A stretch of DNA of 64,000 bases. It comes from an uncultured Ruminiclostridium sp. (GTDB taxonomy: Bacteria; Bacillota; Clostridia; Oscillospirales; Ruminococcaceae). The stretch spans positions 1 through 64,000 of the forward strand of contig CAKSTB010000003.1 of the NCBI GenBank assembly GCA_934490165.1, in the 5' to 3' direction. The first letter of the stretch is position 1; each line of letters starts with the position of its first letter. Positions 8,701-18,250 of the stretch are shown here, in pieces. A program made the position numbers and the translations under genes. The notes under the pieces were generated by a model. It made no database searches. It was given only the letters and a program-made list of their open reading frames with translations, and was not told the origin of the DNA.

Positions 8701-8755
8701 TATTTCAAAGCTTGTTTCATATAATGTACAAAAATTTACCGAAAGGTCGGACGAT

Positions 8756-9628
8756 ATGAAACTGAATATGAAACGCTTTGAATTTAAACGGCTTAAAACA
8801 AGAGTACCTGCGCTTATAGTTCTGCTCGGCTGTTTCACTGTTATAGCGGCTACCGCCGACTATTCGCAGGTGAGCGTGAGAGCGTCGACCTCACACGCAT
8901 CTCAAAAGAAAACCATCGTGCTTGACGCAGGTCACGGCGGAATGGACAGCGGTGCAATCGGCATAAACGGCGAGCTTGAAAAGAACATAAACCTTGCCAT
9001 AGTGCGTGACCTTGGCGATATGCTGACGCTATCCGGCTTCAACGTTGTGCTCACGCGCGACAGCGATGTTTCTATACATGACGATGGGATAAAGGGCACG
9101 CGCGAGCAGAAGGTTTCGGATATGAAAAACCGTCTTGATATTATCAACAAATACGGCGACTGCCTTTTCCTGTCGATACATCAGAACAAGTTTACCGAGC
9201 CTGAATATTTCGGCGCACAGATCTTCTACACCGCGAACAACCCCGACAACCGTATGATAGCGCAGATAATGCAGGATAATTTCAAGACGATACAGCCCGG
9301 CAACGAACGTCAGATAAAGCAGGAGGGCGATGAGCTGTATCTTTTCAAGAATACGAAAATACCCGCCGTACTGATAGAATGCGGATTTTTATCAAATCCC
9401 GACGACGCGGCAAATCTTTCCGACAGGGACTATCAGCGCAAGGTCGCTTATACCATATATAACGGTATACTTACATATCTTACCTCAAAGCCTGCCGATA
9501 ACGCTTCGCAGACTACCGCACAGCAGACGGTTGTTACACCGCAGACATCGGACGCACCGCAGTCAACTGCTGAAATAGCGGGCAGTGCTCCCGAAAACAG
9601 CGGTGATATAACAAGCGTGGCACAATAA
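8756..9628 (+). CDS. N-acetylmuramoyl-L-alanine amidase, CwlD-like (Amidase_3)
   Basis: The 290-residue protein has an N-terminal signal/anchor helix (about residues 18-38) and an Amidase_3 domain (about 52-240). The zinc and catalytic residues are in place: LDAGHGGMDSGA, the glutamate of GELEKNINLA, FLSIHQNKF and VLIECGFLSN. It would cleave the bond between muramic acid and the stem peptide outside the membrane. The length and single domain resemble CwlD, which acts in spore-cortex maturation, and dpaAB elsewhere in the window shows that the organism has spore genes. The last 45 residues are a Thr/Gln/Ser-rich tail of low complexity. radA follows 28 bases later. A vegetative autolysin remains an alternative. 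Confidence 0.82.
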   Translation: MKLNMKRFEFKRLKTRVPALIVLLGCFTVIAATADYSQVSVRASTSHASQKKTIVLDAGHGGMDSGAIGINGELEKNINLAIVRDLGDMLTLSGFNVVLTRDSDVSIHDDGIKGTREQKVSDMKNRLDIINKYGDCLFLSIHQNKFTEPEYFGAQIFYTANNPDNRMIAQIMQDNFKTIQPGNERQIKQEGDELYLFKNTKIPAVLIECGFLSNPDDAANLSDRDYQRKVAYTIYNGILTYLTSKPADNASQTTAQQTVVTPQTSDAPQSTAEIAGSAPENSGDITSVAQ

Positions 9629-9656
9629 GACAAACGGCTTTGGAAAGGACGTATAA

Positions 9657-11054
9657 ATGGCAAAATCAAAATCAGTATACATATGCAGTGAATGCGGGCA
9701 GGAGTACCCGAAGTGGAGTGGGCGCTGTAATGCCTGCGGAGCATGGAACACGCTTGAAGAAACGCTCATACAGCCAAAATCACACGGACTTGCAAAAGGC
9801 TCGGGCGCAGGCAGATTGCCGCTTGCAAGCATAAATGATCTTTCGTTCAAGGACGAAACGCGGTATGAAACAGGAATGTCAGAGCTTGACAGGGTCCTCG
9901 GCGGAGGTCTTGTCAAAGGCTCGCTGGTGCTGCTCGGCGGCGACCCCGGTATCGGCAAATCGACGCTTCTGTTACAGATATGCGGCTGTCTTGCAAAGGA
10001 CAAAACCGTGCTGTACATATCGGGAGAAGAGAGTGAACGACAGATAAAGCTCCGCGCAGACAGGCTCGGAGTTGCAAATGACGGACTTTATATCAGCGCC
10101 TGCACCGACTGCGATACCATAATAGAGGGTGTGCGTGAAAACAAGCCCGATGTAGTGATAATCGACTCGATACAGACAATGCAATTATCGGAGCTCCAGT
10201 CCGTACCGGGAAGCCTTGTTCAGGTAAGGGAGTGCACCTCGGCATTTATGCAGATGGCAAAGAGCCTTGAGGTCGCAGTGTTCCTTGTAGGTCACGTCAA
10301 CAAGGACGGCGGCATAGCAGGACCTAAGGTGCTTGAGCATATAGTAGACACGGTGCTGTACTTTGAGGGCGACAAGCAGCTCAGCTACAGGATCTTGAGA
10401 GCCGCAAAGAACCGTTTCGGCTCAACCAACGAAATAGGCGTGTTTGAAATGCAGGATAAAGGGCTTGAACAGGTCGAAAACCCGTCCGCTATGCTCCTGC
10501 TTGGCAGACCCGCGGGCGTCAGCGGTATAACAGTACTATGTACGGTCGAGGGTACACGTCCGATACTTGCGGAGGTTCAGGCGCTTGTCAGCAAGACCTC
10601 GTTCTCAGCCCCGCGCAGAATGACTACGGGCTTTGACTACAGCAGGCTGTGTGTGCTTCTTGCCGTGCTTGAAAAGAGGACAGGCTATAATTTCGGCGGA
10701 TACGATGTATATATAAATGTGATCGGCGGACTGAAAATAGATGAGCCGGCAAGCGACCTTGCGATATCGCTTGCACTGTATTCGGGACTGCGCGACATAC
10801 CGATAGGAGATGATGTCGCGGTATTCGGCGAGGTAGGTCTTGGCGGAGAAATAAGAGCGGTATCGCATATAAGAGAGCGTGTGCGTGAGGCGGCGCGAAT
10901 GGGATTTGAAAAATGTATCGTACCGAAATCATCACTTAAAAATCTTGACAAGAGCGAAAATTACGGAATAAGCATATACGGCGTGGCTAATCTTCAGCAG
11001 GCGTTCAAGGTGCTTGAGATGTTCACAAAAGAAAGCGAAGGGAACAAAGAATGA
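9657..11054 (+). CDS. radA: DNA repair protein RadA/Sms
   Basis: The 465-residue protein carries every RadA signature: an N-terminal four-cysteine zinc finger (CSECGQEYPKWSGRCNACG, about residues 11-29), a RecA-type Walker A (GGDPGIGKST, about 94-103), the RadA-specific KNRFG motif near residue 250 and a C-terminal Lon-protease-like domain. It promotes branch migration during recombination repair. The start has aaaggacgtaa upstream. The stop overlaps the rsmA start by four bases, so the two are translationally coupled. Confidence 0.96.
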   Translation: MAKSKSVYICSECGQEYPKWSGRCNACGAWNTLEETLIQPKSHGLAKGSGAGRLPLASINDLSFKDETRYETGMSELDRVLGGGLVKGSLVLLGGDPGIGKSTLLLQICGCLAKDKTVLYISGEESERQIKLRADRLGVANDGLYISACTDCDTIIEGVRENKPDVVIIDSIQTMQLSELQSVPGSLVQVRECTSAFMQMAKSLEVAVFLVGHVNKDGGIAGPKVLEHIVDTVLYFEGDKQLSYRILRAAKNRFGSTNEIGVFEMQDKGLEQVENPSAMLLLGRPAGVSGITVLCTVEGTRPILAEVQALVSKTSFSAPRRMTTGFDYSRLCVLLAVLEKRTGYNFGGYDVYINVIGGLKIDEPASDLAISLALYSGLRDIPIGDDVAVFGEVGLGGEIRAVSHIRERVREAARMGFEKCIVPKSSLKNLDKSENYGISIYGVANLQQAFKVLEMFTKESEGNKE

Positions 11055-11914
11055 AGCTTACCGACATTTCAACAATAAGACAGCTTTTTGAAAAGCATGG
11101 ATTTTCATTTACAAAATCACTCGGACAGAACTTTCTGATAAATCCGACTGTCTGCCCGAAAATCGCCGAAATGGGCGGTGCGGGTAAAAATGTCGGCGCT
11201 ATAGAAATAGGCACGGGTATAGGCGTACTTACAAGAGAGCTTGCCCAGCGTTGCGATAAGGTCGTGGCAATAGAGATAGACACAGGGCTGAAGCCCATTC
11301 TTGACGAAACGCTTGAAGAATACGACAATGTAGAAGTGATCTTCGCGGACGTTATGGAAACCGACCTTAATAAGCTCATAGAGGAGAAATTCCCCGGTAT
11401 GGACGTTATAGTCTGTGCAAATCTTCCCTACTACATTACTTCACCCGTGATAATGAAACTCCTTGAAGAAAAGCTCCCGATAAAGGCGATAACGGTAATG
11501 GTACAGCTTGAGGCGGCGGACAGGATATGTGCCGCAGTGGGAAGCCGCGAGTGCGGAGCTATCACCGCATCGATAAACTATTACGCAAAGCCGAAAAAGC
11601 TTTTCCGCGTAAACCGCGGCTCATTTATGCCCGCGCCCAATGTTGACAGCGCGGTCATAAGTCTTGAACGATATGAACAACCGCCGTACAAGGTCGATAA
11701 CGAGCCGCTTTTCTTTGAGGTGATAAAGCAGGCTTTCGCTCAGCGCAGAAAACAGCTTGCAAACCCGGTATCGGCGTACTTCAAGATACCGAAAGCCGCG
11801 CTTGCCGAAAAGATGAACGAAAGCGGCATTCCCGCGACGGCAAGAGCAGAACAGCTTACGATGGCGGAGCTTGTAAAGCTGTATGAAATAGTGAATGAAA
11901 TCACAACAAGATAA
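11051..11914 (+). CDS. rsmA: 16S rRNA dimethyladenosine transferase (KsgA)
   Basis: The 287-residue protein is a SAM-dependent methyltransferase with the KsgA N-terminus LGQNFLINPTV, the SAM motif IEIGTGIGVLTREL, acidic motif VVAIEID and catalytic motif ANLPYYIT. It dimethylates two adjacent adenines in helix 45 of 16S rRNA during small-subunit maturation. It is the last gene of the amidase-radA-rsmA run, overlaps the radA stop (ATGA) and is followed by a strong terminator. Confidence 0.96.
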   Translation: MKLTDISTIRQLFEKHGFSFTKSLGQNFLINPTVCPKIAEMGGAGKNVGAIEIGTGIGVLTRELAQRCDKVVAIEIDTGLKPILDETLEEYDNVEVIFADVMETDLNKLIEEKFPGMDVIVCANLPYYITSPVIMKLLEEKLPIKAITVMVQLEAADRICAAVGSRECGAITASINYYAKPKKLFRVNRGSFMPAPNVDSAVISLERYEQPPYKVDNEPLFFEVIKQAFAQRRKQLANPVSAYFKIPKAALAEKMNESGIPATARAEQLTMAELVKLYEIVNEITTR

Positions 11915-11917
11915 AGT

Positions 11918-11953
11918 AAAAGCCGCGGTTTTCTCGCCGCGGCTTTTGTTTTT
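11918..11953 (+). terminator. Intrinsic terminator after rsmA
   Basis: The stem aaaagccgcgg/ccgcggctttt with a short loop is followed by tgttttt. Confidence 0.88.
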
Positions 11954-11975
11954 CTACAATGCTTGTTTTGTTATA

Positions 11976-12009
11976 AAAATCGAGTGACGGAAAACCGCCA
12001 CCCGATTTT
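11976..12009 (-). terminator. Intrinsic terminator of the FN3 surface protein gene
   Basis: On the minus strand aaaatcgggtggcgg pairs with ccgtcactcgatttt (one internal mismatch) and runs into a T-rich tail. Confidence 0.75.
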
Positions 12010-12015
12010 AATTTT

Positions 12016-15000
12016 TTACTTCTTTGTCTTGACCGTCAGCGTACCGCTCCATGAGCTGTACTGTGTAGCCTTACCGATCGTCTTGTAAGCTCTGATCCTG
12101 AATTTGTAAGAAGTATTTGCTTTTAAGCTCTTCACAGTGCTTGTCACTGTGCTGTTCTTGGTAACCTTCGCAGCAGAAACCCACTTCTTACCGTTCCATT
12201 TCTGGATTTCATATCCGGTAGCTGAAGTGTTCTTATTCCACTGTAACGTTACCGAAGTCTTGGCAGTGCTCTTAGCCTTAAATCCGCTCATATTATAGGG
12301 GTTAGTGTTTACACTGAGTGTTGTCGTGTAAGCGCTATACTGCGTAGCCTTGCCAATGGTCTTGTAAGCTCTTATTCTGTACTTGTAAGTCGTACTAGCC
12401 TTAAGGCCCTTAACGGTGTAAGTAGTTGTACTGTTCTTGGCTATCTTAGTAAGCGTAACCCACTTCTTACCGTCCCACTTCTGTAATTCATAACCAGTTG
12501 CCGATGTATTCTTGTTCCACTGGAGAGTTATGCTGTTGTAAGACTTTGATTTAGCCTTAAATCCGCTCATGTTATAGGGGTTAGTGTTTACACTCAGCGT
12601 TGCCGAGTAAGCGCTGTACTGCGTAGCCTTGCCGATCGTCTTGTAAGCTCTTATTCTGTACTTATAAGTCGTGCTAGCCTTTAAGCCCCTGATCGTGTAA
12701 GTAGTCGTACTGTTCTTGCTTATCTTAGTAAGTGTAACCCACTTCTTGCCGTCCCATTTCTGTAACTCATAGCCTGTAGCACTTGTGTTCTTGTTCCACT
12801 GGAGAGTTATGCTGTTGTAGGACTTAGCCTTAGCCTTGAATCCGCTCATGTTAGAGGGGTTTGTATTTACACTCAGCATTGCCGAGTATGCGCTGTACTG
12901 TGTAGCCTTGCTAATTGTCTTGTACGCTCTTATTCTATATTTATAATTCGTACTAGCCTTAAGGCTCTTAACGGTGTAAGTAGTAGTGCTGTTCTTGCTT
13001 ATCTTAGTAAGCGAAACCCACTTCTTGCCGTCCCACTTCTGCAACTCATAACCTGTAGCGCTAGCGTTCTTGTTCCACTGGAGCGTTATGCTGTTGTAAG
13101 ACTTGGATTTAGCCTTAAATCCGCTCATATTAGAGGGATTAGTATTTACACTGAGCGTTGCCGTATAAGCACTGTACTGCGTAGTCTTGCCAATTGTCTT
13201 GTAAGCTCTTATTCTGTACTTGTATGTCGTACTAGCCTTAAGGCTCTTTACAGTGTAAGTAGTTGTACTGTTCTTACTTATCTTTGTGAGTGTAACCCAC
13301 TTCTTGCCGTCCCACTTCTGAAGCTCATAACCCGATGCACTGGTATTCTTATCCCACTGTAAGTTTGCGCTCACGTCGGTCTTACTGCTGCACTTCATTC
13401 CTGTCGGCGCATTCGGATTTGTAGTTGCGTCAAGATAAACCGCGTCACTGTATTCCGTCACGCTTCCGAACGTCTTATATGCTCTCAGTCTGAATTTATA
13501 TGTTGTACCAGCTTGTAAACCGACAACGTCAAAGCTTATATCTGCGTTGCTTGTGAACGTCTTTACGGACTTCCACTTTGTGCTGTCATACACATCGAGC
13601 ACATATCCGTCTGCCGAGGTGTTTTTATCCCATTGAAGCTTGATATCACTGCTTGTTTTCGCGGCACACTTCATTCCTGTCGGCGCATTCGGATTTGTAG
13701 TTGCGTTAAGATAAACCGCGTCACTGTATTCCGTCACGCTTCCGAGCGTCTTATATGCTCTCAGTCTGAATTTATATGTTGTACCCGCTTGTAAACCGAC
13801 AACGTCAAAGCTTGTATCTGCGTTGCTTGTGAACGTCTTTACGGACTTCCACTTTGTGCTGTCATACACATCAAGCACATATCCGCCTGCCGAGGTATTC
13901 TTATCCCATTGAAGCTTGATATCACTGCTTGTTTTCGCTGAGCACTTCATTCCTGTCGGCGCATTCGGATTTGTAGCTGCGTCAAGATAAACCGCGTCAC
14001 TGTATTCCGTCACGCTTCCGAACGTCTTATATGCTCTCAGTCTGAATTTATATGTTGTACCCGCTTGTAAACCGGCAACGTCAAAGCTTGTATCTGCGTT
14101 GCTTGTAAACGTCTTTACAGACTTCCACTTTGTGCCGTCATACACATCAAGCACATATCCGCCTGCCGAGGTGTTCTTATCCCATTGAAGCTTGATATCA
14201 CTGCTTGTTTTCGCGGCGCACTTCATTCCTGTTGTCGCGTTAAGTTTTGTATTAACATTAAGCGTAACAAAATCACTCGATTTATCTTCAATGTAGGATT
14301 TTAACCTGAATGAATACATTTCGCCTGCCGCAAGCCCGCTTACCTTATAGCTTGTATTCGAATTACCGGATATTGATTTTATTGTTACCCACTTTGTTCC
14401 TTCGTTCTTTTCAAGGACATAACCGTCCGCTATGGCATTTTTGTCCCATTTCAGTGAAATTTCCGACGAAGTAACAGATGTTGCCTCAAATCCGGTCGGT
14501 TTCTCCAGCTTATCGACTACCACAAATCTCTTGCTTCCGACAAGATAGTAGTATCTTTTCTTTTTATCATAGCCGCAGCCCTGATTGATTTGTCTGCCGT
14601 TTAAATAGAATTTTGCTTTTTTGAGATTATACTCATAGCAGTCTGTATTGATGTATATATAGCACCAGTATGCTTTGCCGTTTTCAAATACAGTCGCCGT
14701 TTCCCAATCTTCCTCGTCATACCACTCAATATCTATAAGGCTCATATGCTCAGGCAGATTATGCGAAGTGAATTTCGTTGCCGGAGTTCCTCCCGCCTTC
14801 GGAGGCGTTATCTGCGTGTATATATTCTGATCGTACTCTTCAAATGGCACCCTCAGGCTGTTAATCACTACCGTTCCGTTATTGGAAACCGTGAACAGTT
14901 CCTCGTCTTCGGATGTCAGCCAGAAATCTTCTCTGTAAGTATCAAGCCTGCATCGGAATATATAACCGGGAGAAAGCGCATATCCCGACTTAGGCGTTAC

Positions 15001-16923
15001 CTTGAATTCGACCGTATAACAGTCATCTACTATAAGCTCGTCATCATCGTAAACCTCTTCGTTATATTCCATTAGGTTTAAAAGCGGCGTGACAAGAGTT
15101 ACCGAATATTTATCAGGCTCAGACGAGGTAAGCTGCAGATCGTTTACCTTTCTGTAAGGCAGGAAGTTGCTGATTTCAACTCCGACCGTTTTGATTCCTT
15201 CATCGCAAACCAGAACGCTCAAAAATGCGATCTCGTTAAGGCCGGCGTAAATATGACCTGCCGTTTGCCATTCATTTGCAGGATCCTCAAACCTGCGTAT
15301 CTTTGCCGTGTCGGTTGTATACGCTGCAACGTATCCGCTGTTCAGCTTTACATTTATAAAGATGTTGTATTTGAAGCCTTTGCACAGCTGACGATCGTTT
15401 ACTATATTGTTACCGTAAACATCACGGATATTGTTTATCGTCAGACTGTATTTTTTGGGGTCGCTCGACGCAACACTGACGTCGCTTAACGTCGAACCGC
15501 CGTGAAAACCTGACACGACCGCCTTGATTTCCGTTACGGCTTCAAAGTCGTAATCAATTATTATTATCTCATTGATTCTCAGCACATTGCCGTAATTTAT
15601 AACAGCCTTATACAGCATTGTGCATTTTTCCGTAACCTCCGGCGGCGTATACGACAGATCGTTTACAGCTTCGGGAATTGCTGTGAACGAGCCGAAATTC
15701 TTGGATACATACCAATCTACCGATTTTATCGGATCGCCCGTGCCGTACGGATTGGGAGCCTGAGTGAGCAGGTCAATCTTACCTACGCTGTTGCTGTTGA
15801 CGGTAAAACGGGTGCGTTTGGTATGGCTCAGCACATAATTATTTCTGTCGGTCTTCAGCCTGCATATCTCGTCTGCACCTCTTGCAGCCATAGCCTTCTT
15901 TTCGTCAATGCCGGCCTGCGGTGCGGTAAGCAGAGTCGTGTACTCTACCTTTTCTGCAGAATTTGTGATTGTACCTGCTTTAGAAGTAAGTACCGCCTTA
16001 TCAGCAGGATAATATACATTTATATCATTCGGGCTAAGCGGCATGGTTCCGCCCAGGAGCGTTATGTTGTAATACTTGTTCTGTAGCGCCTCGTCACCTT
16101 TAACACGGACAAAATACGGATCGGAAATTATCGTTCCCGTTTTATCGGTCACTCTGCCCTTGCTCTTGTTTGTGATGGTTCCGCCCGTCATAACCAGCGA
16201 TGCGTAATAAGCACAGCCGTCTATAGAGGAGATCTCTATACTGGATGTGGTTACTATAGTACCTCCGTTTATCAAAGCAGTAGAATTAAGCGTTCCTTGT
16301 CCGCCGGCAAAACCGTTATCCAGCTTTATCGGAGTACCGATCTGTGCGTCAAAATAACCGTCATTGATTACAAGATCCGACGCACTCAGCTTGATCATTT
16401 CACAATACATCGCATTGGTACCCGTGTAGCAGAATGTACCTCCGTTTATAACGATCGTACTCCTGTTCTCAGCCAAAAACAGATTCTGGGCTACATCCTT
16501 GGCATAGAAATACATTTTACCCGTTCCCACCGAGTCCTCGATGGTCAGCTTACTGTATTGGACGCTCAACAGATGATCCTGTGCGTCAATTTTGTTACCT
16601 GTCTTTTTAAGCGTATATCCGGCAAGGTCCAGCGTCTTGTCACTTTCTATAGGCGGACACAATCTCGTCAGATAGTTAGGCTTATATTCCTCAGGGTCGC
16701 AGTCAATATCTGCGCCAAGCCTTATCTTAGACTCCTCGCTGCCGTTGTATGCCAATCTCAGCTGCTGGTAATTACGGACGATAAGGTATCCGTCACTTGA
16801 ATACTCTGTGCTTTCACCATCGGTGCCTGCGGCACTGATTGGTATGATTGTCAGCGGCAGTGCGGTTATCATAATAGCAAGTGCCGCAAACAAAGCTGTA
16901 ATGCGTTTGAATTTTATTTTCAT
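12016..16923 (-). CDS. Secreted beta-helix/fibronectin type III repeat protein
   Basis: The 1635-residue protein begins with a Sec signal peptide (cleavage after about PISAAG, residue 33). The N-terminal part (about 45-300) has short repeating strands of the type IVINGGTF and LVMTGGTIT, as in right-handed beta-helix (pectin-lyase-like) folds. A middle region of about 500 residues holds beta-rich segments I do not recognise. The C-terminus (about 810-1635) is nine FN3 modules of about 90 residues in two sequence groups. One group contains LQWDKNTSAGGYVL (three close copies) and the other LQWNKNTSATGYELQKWDGK (four close copies plus a diverged last one). No LPXTG, SLH or dockerin motif is seen, so the mode of wall attachment is unknown. 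A role in adhesion or glycan binding is likely but inferred. Confidence 0.75.
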   Translation of the reverse strand: MKIKFKRITALFAALAIMITALPLTIIPISAAGTDGESTEYSSDGYLIVRNYQQLRLAYNGSEESKIRLGADIDCDPEEYKPNYLTRLCPPIESDKTLDLAGYTLKKTGNKIDAQDHLLSVQYSKLTIEDSVGTGKMYFYAKDVAQNLFLAENRSTIVINGGTFCYTGTNAMYCEMIKLSASDLVINDGYFDAQIGTPIKLDNGFAGGQGTLNSTALINGGTIVTTSSIEISSIDGCAYYASLVMTGGTITNKSKGRVTDKTGTIISDPYFVRVKGDEALQNKYYNITLLGGTMPLSPNDINVYYPADKAVLTSKAGTITNSAEKVEYTTLLTAPQAGIDEKKAMAARGADEICRLKTDRNNYVLSHTKRTRFTVNSNSVGKIDLLTQAPNPYGTGDPIKSVDWYVSKNFGSFTAIPEAVNDLSYTPPEVTEKCTMLYKAVINYGNVLRINEIIIIDYDFEAVTEIKAVVSGFHGGSTLSDVSVASSDPKKYSLTINNIRDVYGNNIVNDRQLCKGFKYNIFINVKLNSGYVAAYTTDTAKIRRFEDPANEWQTAGHIYAGLNEIAFLSVLVCDEGIKTVGVEISNFLPYRKVNDLQLTSSEPDKYSVTLVTPLLNLMEYNEEVYDDDELIVDDCYTVEFKVTPKSGYALSPGYIFRCRLDTYREDFWLTSEDEELFTVSNNGTVVINSLRVPFEEYDQNIYTQITPPKAGGTPATKFTSHNLPEHMSLIDIEWYDEEDWETATVFENGKAYWCYIYINTDCYEYNLKKAKFYLNGRQINQGCGYDKKKRYYYLVGSKRFVVVDKLEKPTGFEATSVTSSEISLKWDKNAIADGYVLEKNEGTKWVTIKSISGNSNTSYKVSGLAAGEMYSFRLKSYIEDKSSDFVTLNVNTKLNATTGMKCAAKTSSDIKLQWDKNTSAGGYVLDVYDGTKWKSVKTFTSNADTSFDVAGLQAGTTYKFRLRAYKTFGSVTEYSDAVYLDAATNPNAPTGMKCSAKTSSDIKLQWDKNTSAGGYVLDVYDSTKWKSVKTFTSNADTSFDVVGLQAGTTYKFRLRAYKTLGSVTEYSDAVYLNATTNPNAPTGMKCAAKTSSDIKLQWDKNTSADGYVLDVYDSTKWKSVKTFTSNADISFDVVGLQAGTTYKFRLRAYKTFGSVTEYSDAVYLDATTNPNAPTGMKCSSKTDVSANLQWDKNTSASGYELQKWDGKKWVTLTKISKNSTTTYTVKSLKASTTYKYRIRAYKTIGKTTQYSAYTATLSVNTNPSNMSGFKAKSKSYNSITLQWNKNASATGYELQKWDGKKWVSLTKISKNSTTTYTVKSLKASTNYKYRIRAYKTISKATQYSAYSAMLSVNTNPSNMSGFKAKAKSYNSITLQWNKNTSATGYELQKWDGKKWVTLTKISKNSTTTYTIRGLKASTTYKYRIRAYKTIGKATQYSAYSATLSVNTNPYNMSGFKAKSKSYNSITLQWNKNTSATGYELQKWDGKKWVTLTKIAKNSTTTYTVKGLKASTTYKYRIRAYKTIGKATQYSAYTTTLSVNTNPYNMSGFKAKSTAKTSVTLQWNKNTSATGYEIQKWNGKKWVSAAKVTKNSTVTSTVKSLKANTSYKFRIRAYKTIGKATQYSSWSGTLTVKTKK
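12290..14500 (-). repeat. Tandem FN3-encoding DNA repeats
   Basis: Direct repeats of roughly 285-290 bases occur within the surface protein gene in two families: about 12290-13380 and about 13380-14240. Neighbours within a family share long identical DNA stretches such as gaacgtctttacggacttcc. The array is prone to copy-number change by recombination and to assembly collapse. Confidence 0.85.
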
Positions 16924-17200
16924 AATCCTTTACCTCCTCATTATAATTTTCAAAGTTCATATAAGTAAGCCCACTGCTCTTTATTATATTTTACACCGCA
17001 TTCGGCAAAATTGCATTACCCAGATGGGTAAATTATGTAATTCATCTTGATACCTCATTGCCTTTTTCGTTATTGCGAAGCTCATCTTCGGTAATTGTGC
17101 GGTTTTCCGCCCGAATGCGCCACAGCGGATTTTCGCATATCTCTTGCAGACAGAATACCGGCTAAGGCGGCAAGAGGTGAGGATTAGCAGCCGATAAACA
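16924..17200. other. Intergenic region, no gene seen
   Basis: The stretch holds the ribosome binding site of the surface protein gene (gaggaggtaaagg) and, on the minus strand, an AT-rich segment (taaaatataat) that may be its promoter. A reading frame of about 79 codons at 16984-17223 has no ribosome binding site and no protein-like composition, so I do not call it a gene. Confidence 0.5.
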
Positions 17201-17201
17201 C

Positions 17202-17230
17202 AAAAACCCCGATTTGCAAGCAAATCGGGG
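17202..17230 (-). terminator. Intrinsic terminator of the kinase-like gene
   Basis: The stem ccccgatttgc/gcaaatcgggg with a 2-base loop runs into a run of five T on the minus strand. Confidence 0.88.
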
Positions 17231-17255
17231 CACCATTATCGTTATTATGCTGTCA

Positions 17256-18020
17256 TCAAGAATAGTCCACAACATCAAGCCAAGTGAAGAGGAGATCCTT
17301 CTCTTCCTTGCTTGTAACACCCTTTGCGAGTGTAGAAGCCGCCATAATGGGTAACCATTCCTGAACGTACTTCTTCGATGTGTTTGTCTTCTTGCAGAAG
17401 AGGTTGAGGTACTTCTCGGCTGTTTCTGTTGATGTCAGAGCAAGCTTTAAGTATGTCTTAGCTACATCGGCACTGGCGTTACCTGCGGAAGCGCCTATCC
17501 AGTCAACTATGTAAACCTTGCTGTCGTCTGTAACAACTATATTCTCCGGTCCAAAGTTGCCGTGGCAGAGCTTAACGTGCTTGGGTGTGCTGTCAAGTCT
17601 TGTGAGAAGATCATATCTCTTGATGTGGTCGATAACGTCAAGGCTCTCGATCTCTGCTCTCAGGTTATCCTTGAGCTTTGAAATGCCTGTGACCTTCTTA
17701 GCGTGAATGCTGAGCTGGAGCTCAACCATATCATCAAGATAGCCATCGCTGTTCTCGGGCTCTTCCTGCATAAGCTGTGCAAGCGTCTTGCCCTTGATAA
17801 GCTCTGAAGCAATCGCCCACTTGCCGTCTATCAGTTCAACTTCCTTTATCTTGGGAACATTCAGTCCTGTTTCCTCAACCTTGGCATCCATAAACGCTTC
17901 GTAGAAAACTACCGTCTTGGGTGCATCGGGCTTGAATACCTTTACTGCCAGGTCGCCGCTCTCGTATACGTCAACGGTTTTGCCTTCGGAGATCTTTTTA
18001 CCTAATTTTATTTCATTCAT
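17256..18020 (-). CDS. Small-molecule kinase of the aminoglycoside phosphotransferase (APH) fold
   Basis: The 254-residue protein has a kinase-like layout. A Gly-poor N-lobe with VAVKV-type strand DLAVKVFKPD is followed by the catalytic loop LCHGNFGPENIVV (about residues 152-164) and the metal-binding IVDWIG (about 170-175). The family normally has HGD in the catalytic loop; here it is HGN, which removes the usual catalytic aspartate. Substrate is unknown. The short length and lack of resistance-type context argue against calling it an antibiotic resistance gene; sugar, choline or protein targets are all possible. It is a single gene with its own promoter (18083-18111) and terminator. Confidence 0.65.
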   Translation of the reverse strand: MNEIKLGKKISEGKTVDVYESGDLAVKVFKPDAPKTVVFYEAFMDAKVEETGLNVPKIKEVELIDGKWAIASELIKGKTLAQLMQEEPENSDGYLDDMVELQLSIHAKKVTGISKLKDNLRAEIESLDVIDHIKRYDLLTRLDSTPKHVKLCHGNFGPENIVVTDDSKVYIVDWIGASAGNASADVAKTYLKLALTSTETAEKYLNLFCKKTNTSKKYVQEWLPIMAASTLAKGVTSKEEKDLLFTWLDVVDYS

Positions 18021-18082
18021 ACTTAAGTCCTTTCCGGGAGCGCTGTGCTTTTAGCTGCGGCGTTTCCTTTTAATGTGCCTTG

Positions 18083-18111
18083 ATTATAACACTTTTTTGT
18101 CCGTTTGTCTA
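18083..18111 (-). promoter_or_regulatory. Promoter of the kinase-like gene
   Basis: On the minus strand TAGACA (18111-18106) and TATAAT (18088-18083) are 17 bases apart, about 60 bases before the start codon. Confidence 0.7.
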
Positions 18112-18250
18112 TAGTTTGATTGGAAATTTAACAAAAATGCAACAAAATATTTTTCTTGATTGTGCATTTTGACGAAAAATGTGATATGTTAATTTACAGT
18201 AATTTTTCACCATTGTGATATCGCATTTGGCTTTGGTATGCTGTATGCGG

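Noticed and set aside
8505..8724. Protein-coding gene upstream of the amidase gene
   Set aside because: Both strands are open by chance over a chain of GC-rich hairpins; no start signal or credible protein.
12290..14240. Regular direct repeats that could suggest a CRISPR array
   Set aside because: The repeats are about 285-290 bases, in frame and encode FN3 modules; there are no short repeats with unique spacers and no cas genes.
17256..18020. Aminoglycoside-resistance gene
   Set aside because: Only the fold matches; the catalytic motif is altered, and there is no mobile or resistance context.
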